Positions 1 through 8,792 of a DNA stretch of 56,139 bases are shown one piece after another. Made by a program: the position numbers and the translations under genes. Every line of letters begins with the position of its first letter. The stretch's first letter is position 1. The notes beneath the pieces are model-generated. The model was not told the DNA's origin. It was given only the letters and a program-made list of their open reading frames with translations, and ran no database searches. The stretch comes from Bacteroides caecigallinarum (GTDB lineage Bacteria; Bacteroidota; Bacteroidia; Bacteroidales; Bacteroidaceae), in assembly GCF_016902295.1 (NCBI RefSeq), contig NZ_JACJLQ010000024.1, positions 1 through 56,139 of the forward strand, in the 5' to 3' direction.

Positions 1-45
1 CGACAACAATATGCTGCCGGTAAATATTTTATTGCCTTTATTCAT
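1..45 (-). CDS. Possible N-terminus of a further minus-strand gene, cut by the window edge
   Basis: An ATG on the minus strand at 45 opens a frame that stays open to the window edge, reading MNKGNKIFTGSILLS. A lysine-rich start followed by a hydrophobic run would fit the beginning of a signal peptide. It lies about 110 nt beyond the last complete fimbrillin gene in the same direction, so it could be the next gene of that operon. Only 15 codons are visible, so the call is weak and no function can be given. Confidence 0.3.
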   Translation of the reverse strand, partial: MNKGNKIFTGSILLS

Positions 46-156
46 ATGAATATACCAATGGAAGCCTTTGGAATCATTCTACCGTAAATCATTTTAGAGG
101 AAAGATAATGCTTTTAATTATAAAATGTACATTCAACACTTATTATTTTATTCTTA

Positions 157-1227
157 TTATTTCTTAGTCAGATTCACAAAAAACTTATAATAAGTATTCC
201 TGTTAAGAGAATAATCTCCTACCTCACTTTCCGGCATATGATTTCCAAGAGGTAATACATAATCAGGTTTATCATCGGGGTTTGGCGTACTATTTGTGTA
301 CCAGAAGTTTAAAGAAGTTGCATCTTCTGGATTATTAGCAATTCTCGGTGCTACATAAAAGAAAATCTTGACACCCTTACTCAAATCAACCGTCTCACCA
401 CTTACACCTTTAGCCAATATATTAAAGGGAGTTGCTTCAGTAAATAGGTTATTTGGCGAAGTTTCTCCGTGATAGAAATACACTTCCTTTTCCAGATTCT
501 TTATTCCAAGATACAGTCCATATCCCTCATTCACATTCATATCCGATTTAATTTCAAATTCCAGACGGCTGATCATACGCCCCAGTCCGATATTTAACCG
601 TTGTGTTTCCGAAGTCACATCTCCCGTATATTCCCCAAACATATAAATACGTTTCACATGCCCAATCTGCAGACCGTAACTGTCGTCTGCATTTGGATTG
701 GTTACATACGGAATTGTTATCTTCTCGGTTCTGAAGGTCTTTAAATTTGTGTTGACTTTATTCTCTTGGTCAGTAAATACCACTTTCATAACTTCTTCCT
801 CCGGGACATTAGCCATTATACATATAGCACAATTCTCGCCATGATAAAATTCATTAGACGCAAGAGTTATATTATACGTAAGTACCCCGTTCGGAGTTGT
901 CTCATTCACCAGATTTATATATTTGAAAGGTTTATCTGCAGTGCCCAATTCTCTACGCAGATTACCCTCCGAGTCGAACTGAAGTATAGCCAGTGTCTTT
1001 AACGAGTTCTCCATTTCCGGAATCATCGGGTCAGATGCTCGCGAATAGCCGTATGGCACCTGTCCCCATTCAAAATCAGTTGCCGACACACTTATTGTAA
1101 GAGAACCGTCCGAAACGTTTCCTGTTTCATCATCAGGTATATTATCACTGCAAGATGTAAATATTAAGCCGCTTACCAATGAAACCGCAACTACAGACAG
1201 TATATATTTCATGTAATTCATAATCAT
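157..1227 (-). CDS. Fimbrillin-family lipoprotein (putative accessory or tip fimbrial subunit)
   Basis: Predicted 356-residue exported lipoprotein. The N-terminus has a hydrophobic signal with a lipobox ending FTSC, so Cys is near residue 26. The mature part has the low-complexity beta-rich look of Mfa/Fim fimbrillins: an early conserved block LKTLAILQFDSEGNLRRELG, a central RLNIGLGRMISRLEFEI segment, and a C-terminal block ending NRNTYYKFFVNLTKK, close to the RNTYY ending seen in many fimbrillins. It is the last complete gene of a run of minus-strand fimbrial genes. Position at the distal end, away from the major subunit and anchor, suggests an accessory or tip component; that role is inference. 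Start could also be the Met at residue 3 or 6. Confidence 0.75.
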   Translation of the reverse strand: MIMNYMKYILSVVAVSLVSGLIFTSCSDNIPDDETGNVSDGSLTISVSATDFEWGQVPYGYSRASDPMIPEMENSLKTLAILQFDSEGNLRRELGTADKPFKYINLVNETTPNGVLTYNITLASNEFYHGENCAICIMANVPEEEVMKVVFTDQENKVNTNLKTFRTEKITIPYVTNPNADDSYGLQIGHVKRIYMFGEYTGDVTSETQRLNIGLGRMISRLEFEIKSDMNVNEGYGLYLGIKNLEKEVYFYHGETSPNNLFTEATPFNILAKGVSGETVDLSKGVKIFFYVAPRIANNPEDATSLNFWYTNSTPNPDDKPDYVLPLGNHMPESEVGDYSLNRNTYYKFFVNLTKK

Positions 1228-1258
1228 ATTGCTTGTTAAATATTCTAATAAACATCAT

Positions 1259-2302
1259 CTACATAATAGGTACATTCGTTTCCCAACCCACATTCATCCA
1301 TTCCATAGCCGCAATTCCATCCTTAAGATTTATGGTTCCCATATAATGATAAGAATAACCGGTCAGAAAAAACTTCCTGCTCAGCATCATCTGGAACTGG
1401 CTCGGCACACCGTTCACTCTCATTGAGAACAAAATGATAAGCGGTGTGGAATAAGCATCAGTAGGCAGAATGGATGTTTCATAAACCACCTTCTCATTTG
1501 TAATTTCCACAGGCTCTGTAAGCGTCAACTTGGTATTCTTATTACCTCTGTATGCTATTAATGTATCCGTACCCAACGTCCAGTTCCACGGACTATTTTT
1601 GTCAATAGAATAATTATTCTGCAATCCGTCTATTTCCACACCCGTAGTCTGAACACCAAGTTTATATACATTGATCCCTGCCCTGATTGTAAATTTCAGT
1701 TTGGCTGTCTGGTTAATCAGTGGGTTAAGTTGTACTTCAACCACAGGATTTACCCCATTATCAAGTTTTTTTGTTACGCCCGCAGTACCTTTTGTAGTTT
1801 CAGCAAGATCAGTATTAAACCTATCCCTTTCATCATTGGCTATCACGTATTGCCCGTTCTCAATATACAGATGTTTATCATCAGTAAGTTCACGTGCCGG
1901 ACCAATGGCCCTGAAAGTATATGTTCCCGATTCAAGATATAAAGGGACATCATTTTCGTCAGTAACATTGCCATCAGCATCAACTTTACATGGATACAAG
2001 GTGTTACCTTTAACCACAAATGATTTTACTTTTTGAAGTTCATTAGAATTATTCTTATAAACAGCAATCCACAATGTTGTACCATCCGGTATTTTAACCG
2101 GTGAATAATTATCCAATGGATTACTGCGCGAAAGGTCTGAAAGCGGTCCTCCGTACGAACCGGAAAGAGTGAAATTCACACGCACGCATCCTTCCGGGAT
2201 TTCTTCCAATGCGCCTTGTTCATGCAAACTGTCATCGCATGAAACCAGTATTATAGATGTAAAAAACAGAAATGTATATAAAAAATTCAGAGTTCTAATC
2301 AT
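1259..2302 (-). CDS. Fimbrillin-family lipoprotein (putative accessory fimbrial subunit)
   Basis: 347-residue predicted lipoprotein: signal MIRTLNFLYTFLFFTSIILVSC with lipobox LVSC. The N-terminal half carries the typical pattern of a beta-sandwich with a phrase IPDGTTLWIAVYKN and a second TYTFRAIGPARELTDD, seen in fimbrillin families of Bacteroidales. The second half has AKLKFTIRAGINVYKLGV and ends FFLTGYSYHYMGTINL followed by a Trp-containing strand (MEWMNVGWETNV), the usual position of the final strand in these subunits. It sits 19 nt after the preceding gene and 31 nt before the following one, which fits a single operon. Sequence divergence among the five distal fimbrillins means the exact role (tip, stalk) cannot be read from sequence. 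Confidence 0.75.
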   Translation of the reverse strand: MIRTLNFLYTFLFFTSIILVSCDDSLHEQGALEEIPEGCVRVNFTLSGSYGGPLSDLSRSNPLDNYSPVKIPDGTTLWIAVYKNNSNELQKVKSFVVKGNTLYPCKVDADGNVTDENDVPLYLESGTYTFRAIGPARELTDDKHLYIENGQYVIANDERDRFNTDLAETTKGTAGVTKKLDNGVNPVVEVQLNPLINQTAKLKFTIRAGINVYKLGVQTTGVEIDGLQNNYSIDKNSPWNWTLGTDTLIAYRGNKNTKLTLTEPVEITNEKVVYETSILPTDAYSTPLIILFSMRVNGVPSQFQMMLSRKFFLTGYSYHYMGTINLKDGIAAMEWMNVGWETNVPIM

Positions 2303-2321
2303 ACTCGTTAGGTTTAATAAC

Positions 2322-4577
2322 TTAGTTTGTAATATCTCTTACTAGTCGTAGCTGACCTCCATTACCTCCATAGTCTTTAGAAGAAAAGATATATTGATTA
2401 GTAGCGTTATCACCTGCAATCTTAATACGTAATGTCTTAAAATCTTGGGAAACACCTATCCTATCTGTCGTCAAAAGAATCGTTTCCGTTCCAAAATTTC
2501 CAATCTTACCTGGCTGCCACGAACCTGCTCCTACCATTCCAACTATAGGTATATACATAACAGCCGAAGGATAATCCCAATTATAATTACGATAATGATA
2601 TTTATTGTTTTTATCACTATCTCGGAAAAGGAGCTTATCATCTTTTGATGCTGTATATTTTGAAATTACCAATACATAATTATCAACACCATCAATAGGG
2701 CGAATAATATGCCATCTGATACGATAAGCTTCATCAGTACCTATTTTTTTTATTGCATAAATCGTTCCCCAATAAGGATCATCAAATCCAGACTGTTTAG
2801 TTATCTTTTCCAACGGCTTACTTACGTTATCGAATTCAACATCAGATTTGCTAATAACATAAACAGAAAAATCCCCATTAGAAGGATCTCCTTTCTCACC
2901 AACATTATTTTGACTATAAAAATTTTTTGGCTCATAATCATAACTATCGTCATACGGAACTTTTAATGAAACGACATTTACACTCAACGTATTAGGTTCA
3001 TTACCACCTTTATCACTTACATTACTTAAAAACGTAATATTCCCTGCAGCTGGACAACTAGGCATAATACTTAAAAACTCATCAGCAGAAGGAATACGCC
3101 ATCCGGGAGGAACTGGTTGGTTTGAAATACTATTTGCCCATATTTGGGTACCGATTATACTCGTCCCACTATAAAAACCTGCATAATTCGAATTAGAAAC
3201 AGTACTTATATCCTCTATCAATTGGATATAATTCTTCTTATTATTATTAATTGGTACTTGTGCATTAGCCGTCGCATTAGATGTAACAGAATAAACCAAT
3301 TCACTTTCATCTAAAGTGTTAGGGAAATACGGAATATTCCTTTGGAACTGATAATAAAAGCCGGTACAGTTGTCAAACGAAACCATCGGATCAAACTCCG
3401 TAGCTCCTAAGTTTCTGTCCGACCACACAAGGTTATCGAACAGCAACGTATTTCCTAAAGCTACCTCCTCATACATGTCTCCCTGCACTCCTTTATCAGT
3501 CTCACCATCAAGCCACGGATATACCTCTGGTCTGATGGCTATCACATGAACATTACCGGACATAAAGAACACCTGGATATGATACGAATAGTTTTGCTCA
3601 AAATTAAGGTTTTTTACCCCCAATCCTGACTCTGTAAGTTTTATTTTTACCCTATTATCTGCATCAAGTGAAAATTTGCTGGCATCACTACCTGCTAAAG
3701 TAAGATATAAATAATATGGGTCGGTATCTTCATTCAATGTAGGAAAGACAGTAGAAGTAACGAAATATTTTACATTCTCAGTTATATCGTTATCTGTGTT
3801 ATCTGTAACTTCTTTATATTCCCATAAAGTTCTCATACTTCCACCACTATATTCTTCGGGAATAGAAAAAGTATCACTCTTCACGTCATAATCCATAGAA
3901 CTGTAATCACCCTCCAGCTCTATTTTTGTGACCTCCAAATCTTTATAAATTTCATTAGTTTTTTCATCCGGCTGTTGCAATATGCTTATCTTTAACTGCG
4001 ACATGATATGTTTGAAATTCATCACAATCAAGCCTTTACTATCAATAGACATACTGTCACGAACATATTCGAACTCACCTCTATAATAGTCCGTCAGTTG
4101 CCTGTTTACAGAACCTGTAACGGATGGAATAACTTCGCCATTATCTCCTATTGAGAAAGTATATCCTGTTGTACCTGATTTTGGAATAAAAGCATCACTT
4201 ACTGTTGTTTTATTATCAGCAAGTCCGTATATCGTAAAATTATCCACAAGACGACTTCTGTTGGCATCATCCATCTCAATATAATGACCAGACGATTCAT
4301 AAGCAACAATACCATGTCTTGTAATTGTATCGTTAAAAATATAATTACCTGTTTTATTATCATAAGCCCATAAACGATATCTTATACCTTCCTTAAAATT
4401 TGCATTTGGCGGAACGCTTCTTGAGATATTCTCCCCCTTGGTTCCCACAATCTTTATTTCATCCGGATTATCGGCATATCCTTCCATATCTTCCTTTACA
4501 CATGAAAAGAAAAGCACGGACATCAGAATCAGATTTACAACTGCTATATATACTCTCTTTACCATAACTTCAATCAT
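2322..4577 (-). CDS. Large fimbrillin lipoprotein with C-terminal FISUMP-like domain
   Basis: 751 residues, lipobox FFSC after the signal (Met at residue 5 is an alternative start). Residues about 25-380 look like a fimbrillin module (VMNFKHIMSQLKISI; then a VYPWLDGETDKG boundary). The C-terminal half has the hallmarks of the Fibrobacter-succinogenes-major-paralogous (FISUMP) type domain: NLVWSDRNLGATEFDP, a PPGWRIPSADEF motif, and a terminal block with SSKDYGGNGGQLRLVRDI. In Bacteroidales this combination is found in large fimbria-associated or surface proteins; the FISUMP part is thought to be a lectin-like or adhesive fold, but its ligand is not known. It is by far the largest distal subunit of the operon, so a fimbrial tip adhesin is a reasonable guess. 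That is inference. Confidence 0.75.
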   Translation of the reverse strand: MIEVMVKRVYIAVVNLILMSVLFFSCVKEDMEGYADNPDEIKIVGTKGENISRSVPPNANFKEGIRYRLWAYDNKTGNYIFNDTITRHGIVAYESSGHYIEMDDANRSRLVDNFTIYGLADNKTTVSDAFIPKSGTTGYTFSIGDNGEVIPSVTGSVNRQLTDYYRGEFEYVRDSMSIDSKGLIVMNFKHIMSQLKISILQQPDEKTNEIYKDLEVTKIELEGDYSSMDYDVKSDTFSIPEEYSGGSMRTLWEYKEVTDNTDNDITENVKYFVTSTVFPTLNEDTDPYYLYLTLAGSDASKFSLDADNRVKIKLTESGLGVKNLNFEQNYSYHIQVFFMSGNVHVIAIRPEVYPWLDGETDKGVQGDMYEEVALGNTLLFDNLVWSDRNLGATEFDPMVSFDNCTGFYYQFQRNIPYFPNTLDESELVYSVTSNATANAQVPINNNKKNYIQLIEDISTVSNSNYAGFYSGTSIIGTQIWANSISNQPVPPGWRIPSADEFLSIMPSCPAAGNITFLSNVSDKGGNEPNTLSVNVVSLKVPYDDSYDYEPKNFYSQNNVGEKGDPSNGDFSVYVISKSDVEFDNVSKPLEKITKQSGFDDPYWGTIYAIKKIGTDEAYRIRWHIIRPIDGVDNYVLVISKYTASKDDKLLFRDSDKNNKYHYRNYNWDYPSAVMYIPIVGMVGAGSWQPGKIGNFGTETILLTTDRIGVSQDFKTLRIKIAGDNATNQYIFSSKDYGGNGGQLRLVRDITN

Positions 4578-4601
4578 TATAAATTAGTACAATTACACTG
4601 T

Positions 4602-5843
4602 TCACGGATTAGTAATAGGTTGCACCGGATGTACATGAATACCTCCATCTTCCCATGGAACAGCTTCAGCCTTTACAGTTACTCCCGAACGTTTAAAATG
4701 CAAAAGTATATCATACATATATCCGGGAATGAACTTATCGCCTGTTGTACATGTGTTCTTGTTGTTATCATCATCGTACCACATATCTCCCTTAATCACC
4801 AGATTCCATGTTTCAGTGGTGGAAGCTGTCTGACCTCCACTGATGGAATAGAAATCTGCTGTAACCTTAATTTTCAATTCAGGAGTGGAAGAATTATCAA
4901 CAGGCGTATATTTTGTCTCTCCAAAAGGATCTACGTAGTAATCTTTCGACGGATCATTATAATTCAAATCACACGATACAACATAGCAAGCACCAAGTTC
5001 TCTTTGTTCACCCATATTTATTATACCTGGATATTCAATCGTAATTGTATCAGGGGCAGGTGAATATCCACCAATAATATAAGTAGATTTATCCTTTTTA
5101 GTATCATTATCTTCTGAATTATAAGTAAAAAGTTTAAAATTTGATGGTAAATAAAATAGTTTATATTTATCATTCTGTGTTTCATTATAAACCGTTTCAT
5201 TATAAACCGTTATATTGACATTTTTAACCCCTACAATATTTTCCATAGACTCATCTCTTTCTCCACGGAATATGATACATGCCATAAGATGACGGAATTT
5301 CAGCTCTTTATCCGAATTTGTAAAAGGATAATCACGTGACGCCGAATGTTCTACACAACCATCGCACGTCATGAAATCAATTTTACCTGTCGAATAACCA
5401 GGTTTTACCAGAAGCTGGGAATAATCCGGCTCGTCATCAATAGTATCCGGCGACAATGCAGCAGCAGGATAATACCCCGTAGCATGGATAGTAGCATCAC
5501 CAGCAGGATATTCTTGTTTTGTGTTGAATGCAATCCTAGTCTTATTACTGTAATAGTCTATTTCATTATCAAGAATAGAGACAAACCGTGGAGAAGCCAG
5601 TGTATCATTATTTTCTATCCATGCACCATGAAAAGTCTCTTCATCCCAAAACAGGAGCTGTGCCCTTTCCGCATCGTCTTCTCCGACCTTGGAATCGACA
5701 GTGGTATGGACGCTTATAAACGAAGACGCTTCATTGTCCGTACTCTGTTGTTCGTAAGCATCATTACATCCTGCCGTCATTCCTATACTAACAACGCACG
5801 TAAACAGGATTCTCATTTTATATGTCAACTTGTCTATATTCAT
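4602..5843 (-). CDS. Fimbrillin-family lipoprotein (Mfa-like)
   Basis: 413-residue predicted lipoprotein; lipobox TAGC near residue 26 (Met at residue 10 is an alternative start). It reads as an Mfa-like fimbrillin: an early RAQLLFWDEETFHG, a TIHATGYYPAAALSPDT strand pair, ELKFRHLMACIIFRGE in the centre (the conserved F.H.....I segment of the family), and a C-terminal YMYDILLHFKRSGVTVKAEAVPWEDGG block. Positions 5181-5210 hold two perfect tandem copies of a 15-bp unit, which duplicates VYNET in the protein. The gene is 13 nt downstream of the preceding fimbrillin and 24 nt before the FISUMP gene. Confidence 0.75.
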   Translation of the reverse strand: MNIDKLTYKMRILFTCVVSIGMTAGCNDAYEQQSTDNEASSFISVHTTVDSKVGEDDAERAQLLFWDEETFHGAWIENNDTLASPRFVSILDNEIDYYSNKTRIAFNTKQEYPAGDATIHATGYYPAAALSPDTIDDEPDYSQLLVKPGYSTGKIDFMTCDGCVEHSASRDYPFTNSDKELKFRHLMACIIFRGERDESMENIVGVKNVNITVYNETVYNETQNDKYKLFYLPSNFKLFTYNSEDNDTKKDKSTYIIGGYSPAPDTITIEYPGIINMGEQRELGACYVVSCDLNYNDPSKDYYVDPFGETKYTPVDNSSTPELKIKVTADFYSISGGQTASTTETWNLVIKGDMWYDDDNNKNTCTTGDKFIPGYMYDILLHFKRSGVTVKAEAVPWEDGGIHVHPVQPITNP

Positions 5844-5856
5844 AAAAACATTTCTC

Positions 5857-7572
5857 TTATTCCAAAACTACCTCTGCTTTTCCACCTACTTTCCAACCGG
5901 TCTTAACAGTATTCACCAAGATGTTATCTCCCTTCATGGTAGCGTCACCCGGACCGGAGATGGATTTTATGTTCACCAGATAATAGGCATTGCGCTCCAC
6001 TATACTATTCGCAGGGTCCTTTCTAGTACCATCACCTGTGGTAGAGTTTGAGTCGGTATTGTCCAGATATATATAGTAATAACCTACACCGTCAGGAACA
6101 GTGGCGAACTGATCAAACTGTTCTGCATTTGTACTGACACGTGAAAATATTTTAGCCGCGCCATAAGTAAATACCATCGGAAGATTTTCTGAGTCATTCC
6201 AAAAATATGTTTCATCAGGCAAGCCCTGCGAATTGTCATCCTCTTTCAAATAGTTTTCCCTTTTCAATGAAGATAAGAGAACGGCCTTCGCCACCTCCTC
6301 GGACGAACACAAAATAGTACATAAGGATTTAAAATTATCATTAAGATTATCTGCAGCTGTTATTTCATTCTTTATTTCCATTCTTATAGCCTCACTTATT
6401 GATATATTATCAGGGCTCTGAACCCAATCTGCCAGACTTCTTTCCACTACAATCTTTTTAGGAGTGAATTTCGCCGAAACTATCAAATGTGTTACCATTG
6501 GCCAGGCGTCCGACTTATAACCATTAAATGCTGTAAGTATTTCTCCAGCAGGTAATGCAAAAGTGTTTTCCGGACAATACAATCCTTCTGTATATGGATT
6601 ATCAACAGAGTTATCATTCGATGTAGGAATTCTGCTTGCGTCATATTTCTCTGCCTTTGCAAAATAACTTTCAAAATCCGAAACACTCTTTATGCTGTTA
6701 AAATAAAAATCCTGATAATTGACAGGATTTATATTGTTATCTTTAACTTGAATATTGTTTTCTATGTTGAAATTAGGGTCTTCGGGTATACTAAAATTAG
6801 GGTCTTCCGAAGAAGTAAAATATTTTTGCATGAGGTAGCTCTTGGTATTCAATCCGTTGATAAGGTATTTCACATTTTCCAGACGAATCCATCCTATACC
6901 GGCCATAGGAGCTGCCAATGTACAATATTCAATATCATTTGTTTTAGTTGTTGTTGCCGTGACATGTACTTTTGCCACAAGCCGTTTCAGTGTAAATGGA
7001 TTATCAAACACATACAATTTGTTTTCTATGAAATCCAATATCTGACCCTCAGTGCAGAACATGGCAATATCTGTTGCACGTGCATATTCTTGAGTCATAC
7101 CATACCCCTTGCCTTGCATAGCCAGAGGAATCTCATATTCTGCATTTGCTGTGGTTGCGAAATGACGTGCCTGTTCATCACTCAAATTGGCCGCAATATA
7201 TACACGTTTCCTTCCGAAATCTATATTTTTAAGTTTAAATGTATTTTCTCCCTTATTTAAACTTACCTTTACATAATACATCGGCTGCCCCTCCACCGGA
7301 TTACCATCATCCTTCAAATTCTGAAGGAACAGATGTCCGTGCGAGAGCCTGTTCTCATAAGCAGTGTCCGGTAGAACCTCATCCGCCTCTGCACGCGACC
7401 TTGAAGAGCCATTGCCATCTAAATTTACATTAATCGACACTACCAAATCTCCCGGCACGACTTCCTCTTCCTCCACTTCTGCGGAGAAATTATCTGCGGC
7501 ACAACCTATCATGGAAAATACAATGATAAGTAGCGAGCAGTACTTTATAATATGTCGGTACACAAGTAGCAT
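5857..7572 (-). CDS. Second Mfa1-like fimbrial structural subunit (lipoprotein)
   Basis: 571-residue lipoprotein with lipobox MIGC. Its order of motifs matches the major fimbrial subunit family: an N-terminal strand LVVSINVNLDG, a central LKRLVAKVHVTATT segment, a region TFALPAGEILTAFNGYKSDAWPMVTHLIVSAKF, and near the C-terminus VERNAYYLVNIKSISGPGDATMKGD, the hallmark that is also present in the Mfa1-like protein encoded at 8793-10541. The final strand is NTVKTGWKVGGKAEVVLE. Known Mfa1/FimA subunits are lipidated, processed at the cell surface and polymerise by strand exchange. This copy is downstream of the anchor gene, so it is more likely a minor or alternative shaft subunit than the main one. 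It contains a near-repeat EDPNFSIPEDPNFNIE. Confidence 0.8.
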   Translation of the reverse strand: MLLVYRHIIKYCSLLIIVFSMIGCAADNFSAEVEEEEVVPGDLVVSINVNLDGNGSSRSRAEADEVLPDTAYENRLSHGHLFLQNLKDDGNPVEGQPMYYVKVSLNKGENTFKLKNIDFGRKRVYIAANLSDEQARHFATTANAEYEIPLAMQGKGYGMTQEYARATDIAMFCTEGQILDFIENKLYVFDNPFTLKRLVAKVHVTATTTKTNDIEYCTLAAPMAGIGWIRLENVKYLINGLNTKSYLMQKYFTSSEDPNFSIPEDPNFNIENNIQVKDNNINPVNYQDFYFNSIKSVSDFESYFAKAEKYDASRIPTSNDNSVDNPYTEGLYCPENTFALPAGEILTAFNGYKSDAWPMVTHLIVSAKFTPKKIVVERSLADWVQSPDNISISEAIRMEIKNEITAADNLNDNFKSLCTILCSSEEVAKAVLLSSLKRENYLKEDDNSQGLPDETYFWNDSENLPMVFTYGAAKIFSRVSTNAEQFDQFATVPDGVGYYYIYLDNTDSNSTTGDGTRKDPANSIVERNAYYLVNIKSISGPGDATMKGDNILVNTVKTGWKVGGKAEVVLE

Positions 7573-7618
7573 AAATTATAATGTAAAACAATAGCTTAGT
7601 ATTTAGTAATATGTCAAA

Positions 7619-8710
7619 TCATAATTCCACATTCTGAATCCTCTTGCTCCATCCCAATACGCCGATTGAGACATTGACGTAAGCCCAGCTATCGCCTGCG
7701 AGGAAGAAGGTAAGGTCGTAATCATAGCCGCGGTCAAGGAACTCCTGTTTGGTGTATCTCTTGGTCTCGTCATAGCTGCTTAGTCTGGTAAGCAAGTCCG
7801 GCAGATTGACCTCAATAACTTTTTTGCCTGTATTCTTGTCTTTCACCACCAGCACCTCGTCGTCTGCGGTACTGTCATGGAGAATTATTCTGGAAGTCAT
7901 GAAGTCGGCATGCCCCATGCTTCCCACTCCCGAGCGGCTGTTCACATCGGGATCCTGTGTGTTCCACGACACGTATGGCGTACATCTTGCCCTCACGCTG
8001 TTGTCCGGCGTGTTGTCGTGATTGAGAATGACGTTCGCTCCGTCAATGTACATATCATAGTCATCAATGTTCATGGCGTCAGGGTTTTCAATGTCCCTAA
8101 GCACCACACTTATAACCTTGGTATTCCTTACTAACGAGAGAGTGTGATAGACATACTTTCCCTGAACCACTTCCACGGGTTCGTCCGATTTGGAATGCCA
8201 CAATGTGTCAAGCGGAAGATTCTGATGGTCGATATATAGATTGCCGTCTATATCGGATACTTTGTGCGAAAGCTCCACATTGAGATCTTCCATCATTAAA
8301 TTCCTGTCGTAAAATCCTCTACTCCTTACGAATTTAGCTCCATTTTCCTCAATGAGGTCGGAATATTTTCTTTGCATTGCGTATGCCACAAACTGGTATT
8401 TTCCTACGGGCAGGTCGAAAAACATTGCATAGTCATCATCTTTAAGTGGTGAGAGACCATCCTCGTTGGCTTCTGCCTTGCCGGCTACGTATCGTCCCTG
8501 TTCGTCGAATACATATACGGTAACTTCTCCTACATGATCGGCAAACATATCGGAATGCTGGAGGTTGTAGTCGTATTTGAATTTCAAGAACACACCTATG
8601 TCGCATCCGCTTCGGTCGTCGAAGATAAGGTCGGTACACGATGATACGGACATGCCCAGCACAATTACGGACATGAGAATCTTCAATGTATGTTTAAGCC
8701 GTTGTTTCAT
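7619..8710 (-). CDS. Mfa2/FimB-like fimbrial anchor lipoprotein
   Basis: 363-residue lipoprotein: signal MKQRLKHTLKILMSVIVLGMSVSSC, lipobox VSSC. The mature N-terminus RSGCDIGVFLKFKYDYNLQHSDMFADHVGEVTVYVFDEQGRYV and the LPVGKYQFVAYAMQRKYSD block are characteristic of the FimB/Mfa2 family, which anchors the fimbrium in the outer membrane and limits its length. The length is typical. The gene directly follows the major subunit gene, the usual order for mfa1-mfa2 or fimA-fimB, but a strong hairpin (8739-8771) separates them. Its C-terminus (LGWSKRIQNVEL) resembles the end of the major subunit (LSWAKRTQGVEL), see findings. Confidence 0.85.
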   Translation of the reverse strand: MKQRLKHTLKILMSVIVLGMSVSSCTDLIFDDRSGCDIGVFLKFKYDYNLQHSDMFADHVGEVTVYVFDEQGRYVAGKAEANEDGLSPLKDDDYAMFFDLPVGKYQFVAYAMQRKYSDLIEENGAKFVRSRGFYDRNLMMEDLNVELSHKVSDIDGNLYIDHQNLPLDTLWHSKSDEPVEVVQGKYVYHTLSLVRNTKVISVVLRDIENPDAMNIDDYDMYIDGANVILNHDNTPDNSVRARCTPYVSWNTQDPDVNSRSGVGSMGHADFMTSRIILHDSTADDEVLVVKDKNTGKKVIEVNLPDLLTRLSSYDETKRYTKQEFLDRGYDYDLTFFLAGDSWAYVNVSIGVLGWSKRIQNVEL

Positions 8711-8738
8711 ATAAAAGTTGTTTTATTCAGTGTTTAAA

Positions 8739-8771
8739 ACCTGCCGCAAGCGGGTTGGGCTTGCAGCAGGT
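8739..8771 (-). terminator. Stem-loop between major subunit and anchor genes (attenuator-like)
   Basis: Arms at 8739-8751 and 8759-8771 pair over 13 positions with one mismatch, around a 7-nt loop. On the minus strand the 3' arm is followed by only a short TTTT run. It starts 21 nt after the stop of the major subunit gene and ends 28 nt before the anchor gene start. A leaky terminator or mRNA-stabilising structure here would leave more major subunit than anchor message; that role is inference. Confidence 0.7.
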
Positions 8772-8792
8772 GTTTTTTAGTTTATGATTTTA

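Noticed and set aside
6748..7260. 170-residue plus-strand open frame
   Set aside because: Antisense to the second Mfa1-like gene; Cys/Phe-rich translation with no recognisable motif.
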